From: a virus
IMG/VR virus record: IMGVR_UViG_3300046313_000544
Coordinates: 1-26,387 of that record
Strand: one strand, 5' to 3'
Length of the DNA: 26,387 nt
Under the pieces are notes generated by a model. That model was given only the letters and a program-made list of their open reading frames with translations, was not told where the DNA came from and did not search any database. How positions within the stretch are numbered: position 1 is the stretch's first letter; every line of letters begins with the position of its first letter. Shown here in pieces: positions 6,950 through 13,310 of the stretch. Position numbers and translations under genes: made by a program.

Positions 6950-6967
6950 GCCAGAGACCAATCTGGC
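6950..6967 (-). other. Intergenic hairpin after the annealing-protein gene
   Basis: Perfect 6-bp stem GCCAGA/TCTGGC with a 6-nt loop, followed on the minus strand by TTTACTTAT. It sits between the stop at 6979 and the ATG at 6934. Likely a partial terminator or mRNA stability element. Confidence 0.4.
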
Positions 6968-6978
6968 GGAGGTTAAAG

Positions 6979-7665
6979 CTATAATCCGAGTTCTTTCTTT
7001 CGTTTGTCTTTCACGCTAGAAAAGAATGCTGTTTGTTTTTCTGTAGTACAGAGCTTTAGTCATCGCTCGAAGTATACCTTTACAGTATCGATATTATCTT
7101 CCATGTTGATATTATCAATGTAGTCATCGAGAGTGAGTCCATGTTCATCAGTTTTGCGAGCGTATGTTGTATTAGGCTCTACAGTTGTTTTTGGTGCAAT
7201 CTTTTTCTGTATAGGATTTCAGTCTTCGTCTATAAGTGGCAAGTCTTCTCATGCGTAGATATTTATACCAAGTCCGAAAAGAGCAAGATTTTTTGTGAGA
7301 CAGCGCATAATTGCGGTATTTATCTCAAACATTGTTGCTTTCTCTACTGTCTTTTCTCCGAACTTTGTTGTGTACTTATAACTATGATTTGTCATGGCGT
7401 TATTCGCACCATCCATAACAAAAAGTTGCATTGTACGGATATTTCCTTCGATAGTTACACGAGTCTCTACATAGTACCCGAGAGATTCATCAAAAAAGTA
7501 AGGTTTTCAGTCGAATCGGACTACCTCATAGCTTGCATCATACTTAGAAGCAACAGCATTCCAAGCATGACTCCATGATAAGTAAGTAAGGTCTTTCTTC
7601 TTCTCAGTGAATGTAGAACAATCAGTAGAGGCAAGAGCTTTGTAAATTTCTATAAAAGTTGTCAT
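6979..7665 (-). CDS. Single-strand annealing protein, DUF1071/Sak3-like
   Basis: A 228-aa phage recombination protein that anneals single-stranded DNA. Motifs match the DUF1071 (Sak3) group: KDLTYLSWSHAWNAVASKYD near residue 25, VETRVTIEGNIRTMQLFVMD in the middle, and MFEINTAIMRCLTKNLALFG-LGINIYAGEDLPL around 112-142. The C-terminal part (KTTVEPNTTYARK onward) is a variable, charged tail. Four glycines are UGA, including the one in YAGEDLP. It works with the NinG-like nuclease and Gp157-like protein in the same operon. TAG stop at 6979-6981. Confidence 0.88.
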
Positions 7666-7667
7666 GA

Positions 7668-7838
7668 TTAGGAAAGTGAGTTGTTAAATATTTTTTCTTC
7701 GCATGAAGCGATTATTAAAGTAAGCATAATGCTTACTTTTTCGGAATTACGAATAGCATATTCTCAATTATGTACACGTTTTATTTTGTTTTCGCAATCA
7801 TGTATTCGAGCTTGTAAAAGGCGTTTTGTATCGTTCAT
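7668..7838 (-). CDS. Small hypothetical protein (56 aa)
   Basis: ATG at 7838 to TAA at 7668-7670, 2 bp before the annealing-protein start. Sequence starts MNDTKRLLQARIHDCENKIK; one UGA-glycine (HNGEY). The N-half is a basic helix, the C-half is hydrophobic (SIMLTLIIASCEEKIF). A 23-bp palindrome lies inside the coding region. No family recognised. Confidence 0.6.
7717..7739. repeat. Perfect 23-bp palindrome inside a small gene
   Basis: AAAGTAAGCAT - A - ATGCTTACTTT: 11-bp arms around one base. It lies within the 56-aa gene just upstream of the annealing-protein gene. Could be a protein-binding operator, an mRNA hairpin affecting the downstream gene, or a recombination site. Confidence 0.7.
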
Positions 7839-7840
7839 AT

Positions 7841-8125
7841 TTATTTTTTTATAATGTAAAATCTTTCGTTCTGCGCCATCTCTCGAATAATCTGTCGAGT
7901 ATAAAACTCAAACTTTTTTCAGCATTGTTTTCTTACACTTGGTTCGATTCGTTGAAAAAATCCATCTTCCCAAGCTGTTCGACAATCGACCTTATAAGTT
8001 GTCGCTGAGGCATCAATCGCTCCGTATATCGCAAGCAATAGAAGAATAGGAGCTATTAGGAGTGTATGGAAGCAAAGGTTAACGAAAAATGGAGTTCGGA
8101 TAGTGGTTTTTTGTATTTGTGACAT
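7841..8125 (-). CDS. Single-pass membrane protein (94 aa)
   Basis: ATG at 8125 to TAA at 7841-7843; one UGA-glycine (QCGKKF) extends it 25 residues past a standard-code stop. Residues ~20-36 (LLIAPILLLLAIYGAI) are a transmembrane helix, preceded by a basic N-terminus. The C-terminal domain is basic with three cysteines in the visible part (e.g. VDCRTAWEDGFFQR). No family recognised. Confidence 0.65.
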
Positions 8126-8136
8126 ATATTTATTGG

Positions 8137-8595
8137 TTACTTGTTTTTAATATTGAGCTTGCAGTCTTTTTGGATATAGACCTTGTCGCTGTGGAATTCG
8201 CCTGCTGTTATTGCCTTTTTAAGTGAAGTCTTGTCGAGGTCTCGTGTAGTTTTTACTTTGTAGAATTCGTCAGGTACTTCTGCACCATCTTCTACTACCA
8301 AAGCTCACGGAGTAAATTGGATTGATACTACTGTTCCGTCAAGTGTTGTAAACTCTTTGAGATTATTCATCATCATGAGTTCCTTACCTTGTTCCCTAAG
8401 GTCTGATTCGTTCTTTTGTACTTCTCGGAGTTTTGTTTTCTCTGCAAGTATCTCTGCATTTATTCTTATTACTTCTGGAAGGCTTGCAAGTTCTGATTCA
8501 AGAGTTGCGATAGCTCCAGTTATCTTTATGGATTCAAGTGAGAGATTCTGAATTGAAGGGATAAGTCCTTCTACATTTGTTTGTACTGAGTTCAT
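8137..8595 (-). CDS. Gp157-like phage protein
   Basis: A 152-aa protein. An N-terminal coiled coil covers residues ~10-85 (LESELASLPEVIRINAEILA, then LREVQKNESDLREQGKELMM). The C-terminal segment matches the Siphovirus Gp157 family: PDEFYKVKTTRDLDKTSLKK followed by AITAGEF and ending LNIK. One UGA-glycine, in FTPGALVV. Gp157 proteins are found next to single-strand annealing or binding proteins in phage recombination operons, as here; biochemical role is not well defined. Confidence 0.8.
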
Positions 8596-8605
8596 AAAAT
8601 TATGG

Positions 8606-8746
8606 TTATTGATAATAGCGAGTTATTTGGAATATATCTTGTAGCTTTTCTTTTAGTTCCTCAATTTCTCATTCTAATTTTTCTATTTTTGTATTTTTTT
8701 CTTCAATTTCTAGATTTAGATTGTCTATAGTATCTTGTGTGTCCAT
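8606..8746 (-). CDS. Short coiled-coil protein (46 aa)
   Basis: ATG at 8746 to TAA at 8606-8608. Almost entirely one heptad-patterned helix (NLNLEIEEKNTKIEKLEGEI...), with one UGA-glycine. The start overlaps the upstream stop (TAATG). No family recognised. Confidence 0.6.
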
Positions 8747-8904
8747 TATTTAGCAGTGTTATAAGAATAAATAGCGTTCTGAATAATATCGGTGTCTTCT
8801 TTTGAAGTTCCGTTATTATGGAGTATGTCTAGGATAAGTTGCATATACTGAGATTTTTCTCAGTTGTTGTTGTCGAGATGTTCGAGTGTTTCTTGGAAGT
8901 TCAT
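8746..8904 (-). CDS. Small hypothetical protein (52 aa)
   Basis: ATG at 8904 to TAA at 8746-8748, overlapping the next ATG. Acidic, helical: MNFQETLEHLDNNNGEKSQY then MQLILDILHNNGTSKEDTD. One UGA-glycine. No family recognised. Confidence 0.6.
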
Positions 8905-8906
8905 AT

Positions 8907-9056
8907 TTAGAAAGTTTTAGAGAGTACAAGAAAGATATACTTGATAGTTACGATACCTATAATGATCCAGCAGAAAGCGAATCATGCGTTGCAAAAGGTT
9001 TTCATAAGTGAGAGTAAAAAGTAAAAGTATCTCTTATATTCGGTTTCTGCGATCAT
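8907..9056 (-). CDS. Small membrane protein (49 aa)
   Basis: ATG at 9056 to TAA at 8907-8909. A polar N-terminus (MIAETEYKRYF) is followed by a long hydrophobic stretch (NAGFAFCWIIIGIVTIKYIF), with one UGA-glycine. One or two transmembrane helices. No family recognised. Confidence 0.55.
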
Positions 9057-9062
9057 ACTGAG

Positions 9063-9215
9063 TTAATAACTCGATCCATAATAGTGAATAGAAAAGATTG
9101 TTTTAATTTCTGTTGAGTTCCTAGCTACCGATTTGGCTTCATAGTCATTTGCGGATTTGGTGTAGGTATCACTAAGCGATGTTGTTTTGCGTTGTGATAG
9201 AGACAGTATACGCAT
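9063..9215 (-). CDS. Small hypothetical protein (50 aa), start uncertain
   Basis: ATG at 9215 to TAA at 9063-9065: MRILSLSQRKTTSLSDTYTK then SANDYEAKSVARNSTEIK. No UGA. The ATG lies in the spacer of the promoter at 9205-9233, so that promoter cannot supply its start codon; only transcripts from further upstream could. This lowers confidence. Confidence 0.4.
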   Translation of the reverse strand: MRILSLSQRKTTSLSDTYTKSANDYEAKSVARNSTEIKTIFSIHYYGSSY

Positions 9216-9378
9216 TTTGTGTGTATACTGCAAATTTAAATGATATTTTCTTTATCTTTTCCTCATGTATCCGCATCACATAGCTATTATGATTTTTGTT
9301 AATATCTTGCATCATGCACACAAATTGTGTACAATCTAGCCTAGAACCTGTGAAAAGCAAAGGAAAACCTACCTTCAT
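9172..9378 (-). CDS. Possible small protein (68 aa)
   Basis: ATG at 9378 to TAG at 9172-9174; overlaps the end of the upstream 120-aa gene by 38 bp. Middle is basic (MRIHEEKIKKISFKF). It has no UGA-glycine, and a promoter with inverted repeat lies inside its 3' end, so it may be spurious. It competes with the 9063-9215 frame for the same DNA. Confidence 0.35.
   Translation of the reverse strand: MKVGFPLLFTGSRLDCTQFVCMMQDINKNHNSYVMRIHEEKIKKISFKFAVYTQNAYTVSITTQNNIA
9204..9233 (-). promoter_or_regulatory. Promoter with overlapping inverted repeat
   Basis: Minus-strand TTGCAG (9228-9233), 17-bp spacer, TATACT (9205-9210). A perfect 8-bp inverted repeat CAGTATAC/GTATACTG (9204-9211 and 9223-9230) covers both the -10 and the -35 region, as expected for a repressor operator. 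It would drive the genes from 9056 leftward, including the Gp157-like and annealing-protein genes. Confidence 0.65.
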
Positions 9379-9703
9379 ACTTCTCAGGCGCTACATAAGT
9401 TTCCTTGAATCTCTCCACCTTCTGCACAGTATCCTCACGTACCCACTCCATACGCTCTTCCTTCGTTCTCCCACCTCTTCGTACTGGCGTGAGTCCAGTG
9501 ATCCTATAGAACTTCTCTCTGCGATCCTGTACGGACGAACCATCAAGTACAAATTCAGGATATACACGTGATCGAGTCCATCACTGTTGTCAGGATTGTC
9601 CAAATGCTTCATATACCTTCGATACTCAGATCCCATAATAGTCTCTGAATCGTGTGAGTCCGTATTTTTCATACTCATCTCTGAGTGTTTCTAGTTCTGT
9701 CAT
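9341..9703 (-). CDS. Hypothetical protein (120 aa)
   Basis: ATG at 9703 to TAG at 9341-9343. Starts MTELETLRDEYEKYGLTRFR, then DYYGIGVSKVYEAFGQSGQQ, and a basic second half (LTPVRRGGRTKEERMEWV). Three UGA-glycines. A long GC-richer standard-code frame in another register (9391-9678) is a shadow of it. The N-terminus MTELE repeats the start of the gene at 10224-10343. No family recognised. Confidence 0.7.
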
Positions 9704-9705
9704 AT

Positions 9706-10212
9706 TTAATTGTTTAAGAATATTTTAAGTGAGTGAGACTGTACAGTAATGAACTTGTGTTTTTTCATATACTGTTTTTCTATTTTTTCATCTGTGATTA
9801 CAGTTATTACTTCTCATCATTTTCAGATGATATATTTTGCGAGGTTTCAGCGAGTAAGAATCGTATCTGATTCTGTAGAGTATACATAGCTAATAAAAGA
9901 GTGCCTGATATCCGCTATTACTGATCTCAGTAACTTTGGAGTTATCCATCATACAGAGCGAGTATATCATAGGTTCTGATTATTTATTACAACATATGAT
10001 TTATCTATTGTTTTTGGCGCTAGACGTTCAGATATTCTCTGTAGAGAGTGATACGAGAAGTTTGGAGTCCATCAAGATTGTATGTCTGCTATTATGTTTT
10101 TATTTATTATCTTCTGTCTTTTAACATCTCGTGTCTTCTTTCACTTTGCTATTCTTACCTTTTTTTCTACTCATCAGGACATTGTATAACAATGACGTAT
10201 ACTTATTTTCAT
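9706..10212 (-). CDS. Hypothetical protein with two similar internal blocks (168 aa)
   Basis: ATG at 10212 (an in-frame ATG at 10182 is an alternative) to TAA at 9706-9708. At least ten UGA-glycines, including MSGGVEKK and IIGKGGEV, so nothing is visible in the standard code. The N-terminus is very basic (KKVRIAKGKKTRDVKRQ), consistent with nucleic-acid binding. Two blocks resemble each other: NIIADIQSGWTP and SVIADIRHSFIS. No family recognised. Previously hidden by the code, so worth a profile search. Confidence 0.7.
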
Positions 10213-10223
10213 AGGTTATAGTG

Positions 10224-10343
10224 TTATGGAGTGCATTTTTCTAGGTCAATATGGTGCAGTCAGCAGAATCAGCAAAAAGGAGGATTATCATGTTGATACT
10301 GTTTGTGTTCCGATAATGCTTTTGAAAATTCTAGTTCTGTCAT
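10224..10343 (-). CDS. Small zinc-finger-like protein (39 aa)
   Basis: ATG at 10343 to TAA at 10224-10226. Contains PPFCGFCGLHHIDLEKC: a C-x-x-C with two histidines and another cysteine, enough ligands for a zinc site. Both glycines of the C-G-F-C-G knuckle are UGA. The first residues MTELE match the 9341-9703 gene. No family recognised. Confidence 0.55.
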
Positions 10344-10346
10344 AAT

Positions 10347-10856
10347 TTATTTGTTAAATATTTGATAAAATGGTTTCTTGTACTTATTATGAATTTCCTG
10401 TGCCTCTCTAGTTATTTCTTGTAAACGCTTTGTGTCTTTCATTACTTCATTAAATTCTTTCGTTCATTCTACCTTTTTAGTTCATTCTAATTCTGATATA
10501 TATTGTGAGTATTGATTCAATAATTCCTGTGCTTGCATTTCTTCTTTTAATTTTTTACATTTTTCTCTATTCTTTTTATTTTGGTCATTCTTTTTTCAAA
10601 TTATTTTTGATACTTTAATAAAAAAATCTTCAGCATTTTCTTTATCAAATAATTTTATTCAGTCCTTAAAACACGTATTTTTATCTGCATATAGTTGCGA
10701 TCTATACGTATTAGATTCAATTGAGTATCAATCAATATTAATCCTATAAACATACGATGTATTATCTAATTCAATATGTTCTGGGATATCATGACTCTCT
10801 TCTATCCTTTTTAAAAGTAATTCTAATAGAAAATCCTTTGGTGTTTTAAAAAACAT
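10347..10856 (-). CDS. Hypothetical coiled-coil protein (169 aa)
   Basis: ATG at 10856 to TAA at 10347-10349. N-terminal ~85 residues form a folded domain (FLLELLLKRIEESHDIPEHI, SYVYRINIDGYSIESNTY). Residues ~95-165 form a long, lysine/glutamate-rich coiled coil (NKKNREKCKKLKEEMQAQEL). Five UGA-glycines. Very AT-rich (lysine, asparagine and isoleucine codons), poorer in GC than its neighbours, hinting at separate acquisition. No family recognised. Confidence 0.7.
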
Positions 10857-10877
10857 AGCATTATTGGTTATAGGTTT

Positions 10878-11246
10878 TTACAATGGTTTTCAATCTTTTC
10901 ATACTGAATAGTATATTTCATCATGCTTCCACATATCTATTCTTAGTTTTATCGCCTCATACGTCAATGCTTTCTTTTGATCTCTTCCCATATTCGCAAT
11001 AGCTATTTTAAACTTATCACGGATATACTTTGGTTGACTTGGAAGTGAAAAATACATAAATCTATCAATTGTATCCGCTTCTCCATATCGAGCAATCTGA
11101 TAGTCAGTAAGTATCTCTTTACCTACAGATATATCTATTTTCTTATCTCTTGCTCGTTTCATCTCTTCGAGAGTACATTCCTTGTAGAATCGCTCTCAGA
11201 GTTTGTCTTCGATCCAAATAAGTGGTTGTGTTGTAGTGAGTTCCAT
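10878..11246 (-). CDS. Hypothetical protein downstream of the replication initiator (122 aa)
   Basis: ATG at 11246 to TAA at 10878-10880; three UGA-glycines, two near the C-terminus (YYSVGKDGKPL) and one at LGERF. Mostly helical and charged: LEEMKRARDKKIDISVGKEI, then LPSQPKYIRDKFKIAIANMG. It sits where phages often carry a helicase loader or similar replication partner, but no Walker motif is present and I do not recognise the family. Confidence 0.65.
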
Positions 11247-11255
11247 AAATAAAAG

Positions 11256-12047
11256 TTAAAAAGTACGTGATTCTATTGGTTTTACAGACTGCTTCATCGA
11301 GTTCGCCACCTTCTTCCATTTTTCGTGAAAGTCTTTAGCACTTCGTATCTTAGCAGAATACTCATTTTGATTCGAGTACGCTATAATGCTTCTGATAGCT
11401 TTTTCTTCGTATTCCTCCGATGAGTCTTTTATAAACTCTCACCAGTCTGCCTGTCTCTTAGCTATGATCGTGGCACGTCTTCGTTCCTCCGAGTTATTGT
11501 CGTATAGGAATCCTTCTTGTTTCACTTGGTCTTTTATGATATCTACGATTCTCTGTGTTCCAACGTTTCTTTTATCTAGGATAATATCTGTATTTTCTAA
11601 AACAAGAGCTTGCTCTATTACCGTAGGTAATGTATCTGTAGTATATTCATTATTCTCCTTATATTCCTTATTGTTTTTATTAGTTGTTGTTGTTCGTTTG
11701 TTGTTCGTTTGTTGTTCGTTTGTTGTTCGTTTGTTATCTTGCGTGTTGTATGACTCCCAGTTATTCAATGCCAGAGTGGTATACTCGTTTGTTGAATAGT
11801 GTGTTATCTCTCAAGTTTCTTTTAATTTTTGTATAGCAGTCCGTATTTGTTGCCTAGAAAGTCAGGTTTCTAAAGATAAATGTTCAATAGATGTAATAAA
11901 CTCTCAAGGCTTTACTACCTTTCCTCTCCATTTCGCTTCTTTAAAATTACATTTCAGAAGTATATGAAAAAAAAGTACCTTTGTAGGTATATGTGTATAC
12001 CACTCCCAATCGCATATCTTCTTATGCAGTTGTATAAATCATTCCAT
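11256..12047 (-). CDS. Replication initiator, phage replisome-organizer type
   Basis: A 263-aa protein with the layout of phage replisome organizers (DnaD-like pathway). An N-terminal winged-helix domain covers residues 1-~100 (LHKKICDWEWYTHIPTKVLF, KWRGKVVKPGEFITSIEHLS, LETGLSRQQIRTAIQKLKET). An Asn/Thr/Gln-rich linker (~102-125) follows, then a C-terminal helical domain (QRIVDIIKDQVKQEGFLYDN to IRSAKDFHEKWKKV). Such proteins bind repeats in or near their own gene and load the replicative helicase. Five UGA-glycines. It is the first gene of the leftward operon, behind a structured leader and promoter. Confidence 0.85.
11692..11735. repeat. Four tandem 11-bp repeats (candidate origin iterons)
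   Basis: Four perfect copies of GTTCGTTTGTT head to tail (plus-strand reading). They encode the low-complexity linker of the replication initiator (NNKRTTTT region). Phage initiator genes of this type often carry their binding iterons internally, so this is a candidate origin. The unit is not a multiple of three, so loss or gain of a copy would shift the frame. Confidence 0.75.
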
Positions 12048-12059
12048 ATTTTATATATT

Positions 12060-12190
12060 AAAAATCCCCTAGTTGCGACCTTGCGAGTTGACTAGGGGAC
12101 GTACACTTCATAGCATCGAGGCTATGTTTCATTTTCCTTTCGGAGATTTTCAAACTAAAGTGTTATGTAGGGATTGCAAGGTCGCTACTT
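12060..12190 (-). promoter_or_regulatory. Structured leader of the replication operon (pseudoknot and terminator-like hairpin)
   Basis: Minus-strand transcript. An 8-bp stem CCCCTAGT/ACTAGGGG (12091-12098 with 12066-12073) is followed by ATTTTT, like an intrinsic terminator. Its loop holds GCAAGGTCGC, perfectly complementary over 10 bp to GCGACCTTGC near the 5' end (12176-12185 with 12075-12084). This gives an H-type pseudoknot or a switch between pairings. Between them is a hairpin CATAGC/GCTATG inside ACACTT/AAGTGT. A 24-codon frame (12061-12135), ATG behind GAAAGGAAA, ends TTT-TAA in the U-run, so it may be a leader peptide. Confidence 0.75.
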
Positions 12191-12197
12191 ACAACAA

Positions 12198-12225
12198 AGT
12201 ATATCACTTCTCTCACAAAATGCAA
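12198..12225 (-). promoter_or_regulatory. Main leftward promoter (replication operon)
   Basis: Minus-strand TTGCAT (12220-12225), 16-bp spacer, TATACT (12198-12203). Transcription would begin near 12190, right at the start of the structured leader. The twin of the rightward promoter at 12770-12797. Confidence 0.8.
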
Positions 12226-12252
12226 ATAAAAAATAAGAAAAGTATTTTTATC

Positions 12253-12280
12253 TTGCTATATCGTGTGATATAAATATAAT
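12253..12280 (+). promoter_or_regulatory. Rightward promoter for structured RNA 1
   Basis: TTGCTA (12253-12258), 16-bp spacer, TATAAT (12275-12280). Divergent from the leftward promoter, with 27 bp between the -35 boxes. It has the consensus -10, unlike the TATACT of the other main promoters. Confidence 0.7.
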
Positions 12281-12286
12281 ACTCAT

Positions 12287-12562
12287 GTCTTTCCGACTGA
12301 ATATTCGTATTCAAAATTATTTGCTTTTCTATTCACTCTAATGGGTAGATAATAAGGCTGGCATACAGTATAAGTAGACCACCTGCTGTATGTGAGAGAT
12401 CACCTGAAATGGGGGTTAGTCCTGATTGATCATCGTCTGCCATCGTGTACTGATAGCTTAGAGGCTGGGTACATGGTGATTATAAACTACTTACTACTGA
12501 AAGGGCTAATAGTAAGATTACACCAATATACTCCGCTCGAAAGAGGACTGGAGTATTTTTTT
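12287..12562 (+). ncRNA. Structured RNA 1 of the control region
   Basis: About 275 nt from promoter to terminator with no credible gene. Hairpins in order: GAATA-TTCG-TATTC (12299-12312), CATACAG/CTGTATG (12362-12368 with 12386-12392), a bulged CCAT..GTAC/GTACATGG stem, CTTACTA/TAGTAAG (12490-12496 with 12510-12516), then the terminator. An 18-codon frame (12284-12340, MSFRLNIRIQNYLLFYSL) near the 5' end could be a leader peptide. No family recognised; a regulatory RNA or antisense-type control RNA is plausible. Confidence 0.65.
12528..12562 (+). terminator. Intrinsic terminator of RNA 1
   Basis: 7-bp stem ATACTCC/GGAGTAT capped by CTC-GAAA-GAG (a GNRA tetraloop), followed by seven T. Confidence 0.85.
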
Positions 12563-12590
12563 ATTGATTTTTCTATAGAATAGATATAAT
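12561..12590 (+). promoter_or_regulatory. Rightward promoter for structured RNA 2
   Basis: TATAAT at 12585-12590; the -35 is either TTATTG (18-bp spacer) or TTGATT (15-bp spacer). It directly follows the RNA 1 terminator. Confidence 0.5.
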
Positions 12591-12596
12591 ACTTAC

Positions 12597-12760
12597 GAGC
12601 CTATGAAAAGTGGCGTGGAGATCCTTCCCATGGAAGAGTCTATGAAGCGCCCTTTAGTAGTAACTCTACTCCTCGGAAGGCACAGCTCTCGGAGTGTAGC
12701 CGATCGAAAGAATAAGCGAGGTAAGATAATTCTCCACTGCGGATGCGGGGGAGTTTTTTT
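12597..12760 (+). ncRNA. Structured RNA 2, riboswitch-like layout
   Basis: About 165 nt ending in a terminator. A 7-bp helix GTGGAGA/TCTCCAC (12615-12621 with 12731-12737) closes a multi-branched fold with CTTCC-CAT-GGAAG, AGTAG/CTACT and CCTCG/CGAGG stems. The 3' strand of this closing helix is also the 5' strand of the terminator, so the two are mutually exclusive, as in transcriptional riboswitches or antitermination leaders. The next gene begins at 12872. A 66-codon frame on this strand (from 12603) runs through the terminator and is not believed. Confidence 0.65.
12732..12760 (+). terminator. Intrinsic terminator of RNA 2
   Basis: GC-rich hairpin CTCC-A-CTGC/GCGG-G-GGAG with GGAT loop, followed by seven T. 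Confidence 0.85.
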
Positions 12761-12769
12761 ATTTATCTT

Positions 12770-12797
12770 TTGCATTTTACAAATAAATTCATATACT
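12770..12797 (+). promoter_or_regulatory. Main rightward promoter
   Basis: TTGCAT (12770-12775), 16-bp spacer, TATACT (12792-12797). Boxes and spacing identical to the leftward promoter at 12198-12225. It would drive the small-gene block and terminase genes. Confidence 0.8.
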
Positions 12798-12805
12798 AAA
12801 TAACA

Positions 12806-12853
12806 GAAGCAAGTAACCGTGAACATTTGCTTTTGCCTTTTACTTCTTCACGG
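12806..12853 (+). promoter_or_regulatory. Pseudoknot-capable leader of the rightward operon
   Basis: GAAG-c-AAGTAA (12806-12816) pairs with TTACTTCTTC (12840-12849), and CCGTGAA (12817-12823) with TTCACGG (12847-12853). The order a-b-a'-b' gives an H-type pseudoknot, or two competing hairpins, at the very 5' end of the transcript. Confidence 0.55.
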
Positions 12854-12871
12854 GATTAAAAGGCTTTTTAT

Positions 12872-13309
12872 ATGTTTTCTACTTCCCTTCTCTCACTTAT
12901 CGTTATCCATACGATACCAGTCGGACTCATGCTTCCTTGACTCTGAACAGCTTGCGGTACATGACCATACGGCGGATACTACGACAACGTAAACAAAGTA
13001 GTATATGTCTGTGAACTTAAAGATAAATCCGATGTATCTAATCAGATGATAGTCGATCACGAAATTTCTCACTTTATCCAAGATAATCTCCTCACAGAGA
13101 AGGACTGGGCAGACTATCAAAAGGAATGGGCAAAGTCTATGACTAAAGGCAAGACACAGTTTCTCAGAGACTATGGAATGACGAATGCAAAGGAGGGGTT
13201 CGCAGAGGATGCAATGTACCTACAGACAGGCCAGTATAAGAACCCTAGAGATCCACAGGTAAGAAAACGAGTCGCTATAGTCCGAAAAGCACTTAACCGT
13301 CTTAAATAA
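12872..13309 (+). CDS. Small secreted HExxH metallopeptidase-like protein
   Basis: A 145-aa protein (ATG 12872, TAA 13307-13309). An N-terminal hydrophobic segment (residues ~4-21) suggests export. HEISH at 63-67, in a VDHEISHF context, is the zinc-protease motif. Glutamates at 108 and 112 (KEGFAEDAM) could be the third zinc ligand, as in gluzincin-type minimal proteases. Three UGA-glycines fall between residues 23 and 31, so the standard code would lose the N-terminal half. It is the first gene of the rightward operon. Substrate unknown: host envelope or phage protein processing are options. A weak AAAAGG lies 9 bp before the ATG. Confidence 0.7.
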
Positions 13310-13310
13310 T

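Noticed and set aside
7141-7578. 145-aa plus-strand frame
   Set aside because: Antisense to the annealing-protein gene; cysteine/isoleucine-rich composition is typical of a shadow.
9391-9678. 95-aa minus-strand frame rich in Arg and Ser
   Set aside because: Out-of-frame shadow of the 9341-9703 gene, which contains UGA-glycines and fits the operon spacing.
11692-11735. CRISPR-like repeats
   Set aside because: Tandem 11-mers without spacers, inside a coding region.
11386-11799. 137-aa plus-strand frame
   Set aside because: Antisense to the replication initiator; leucine/valine/serine-rich translation of the repeat region.
12603-12803. 66-aa plus-strand frame (MKSGVEILPM...)
   Set aside because: Runs through the terminator of RNA 2 and its T-run; better explained as a structured RNA.
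12593-12826. 77-aa minus-strand frame in the control region
   Set aside because: Antisense to RNA 2 and its terminator; no support from packing or motifs.
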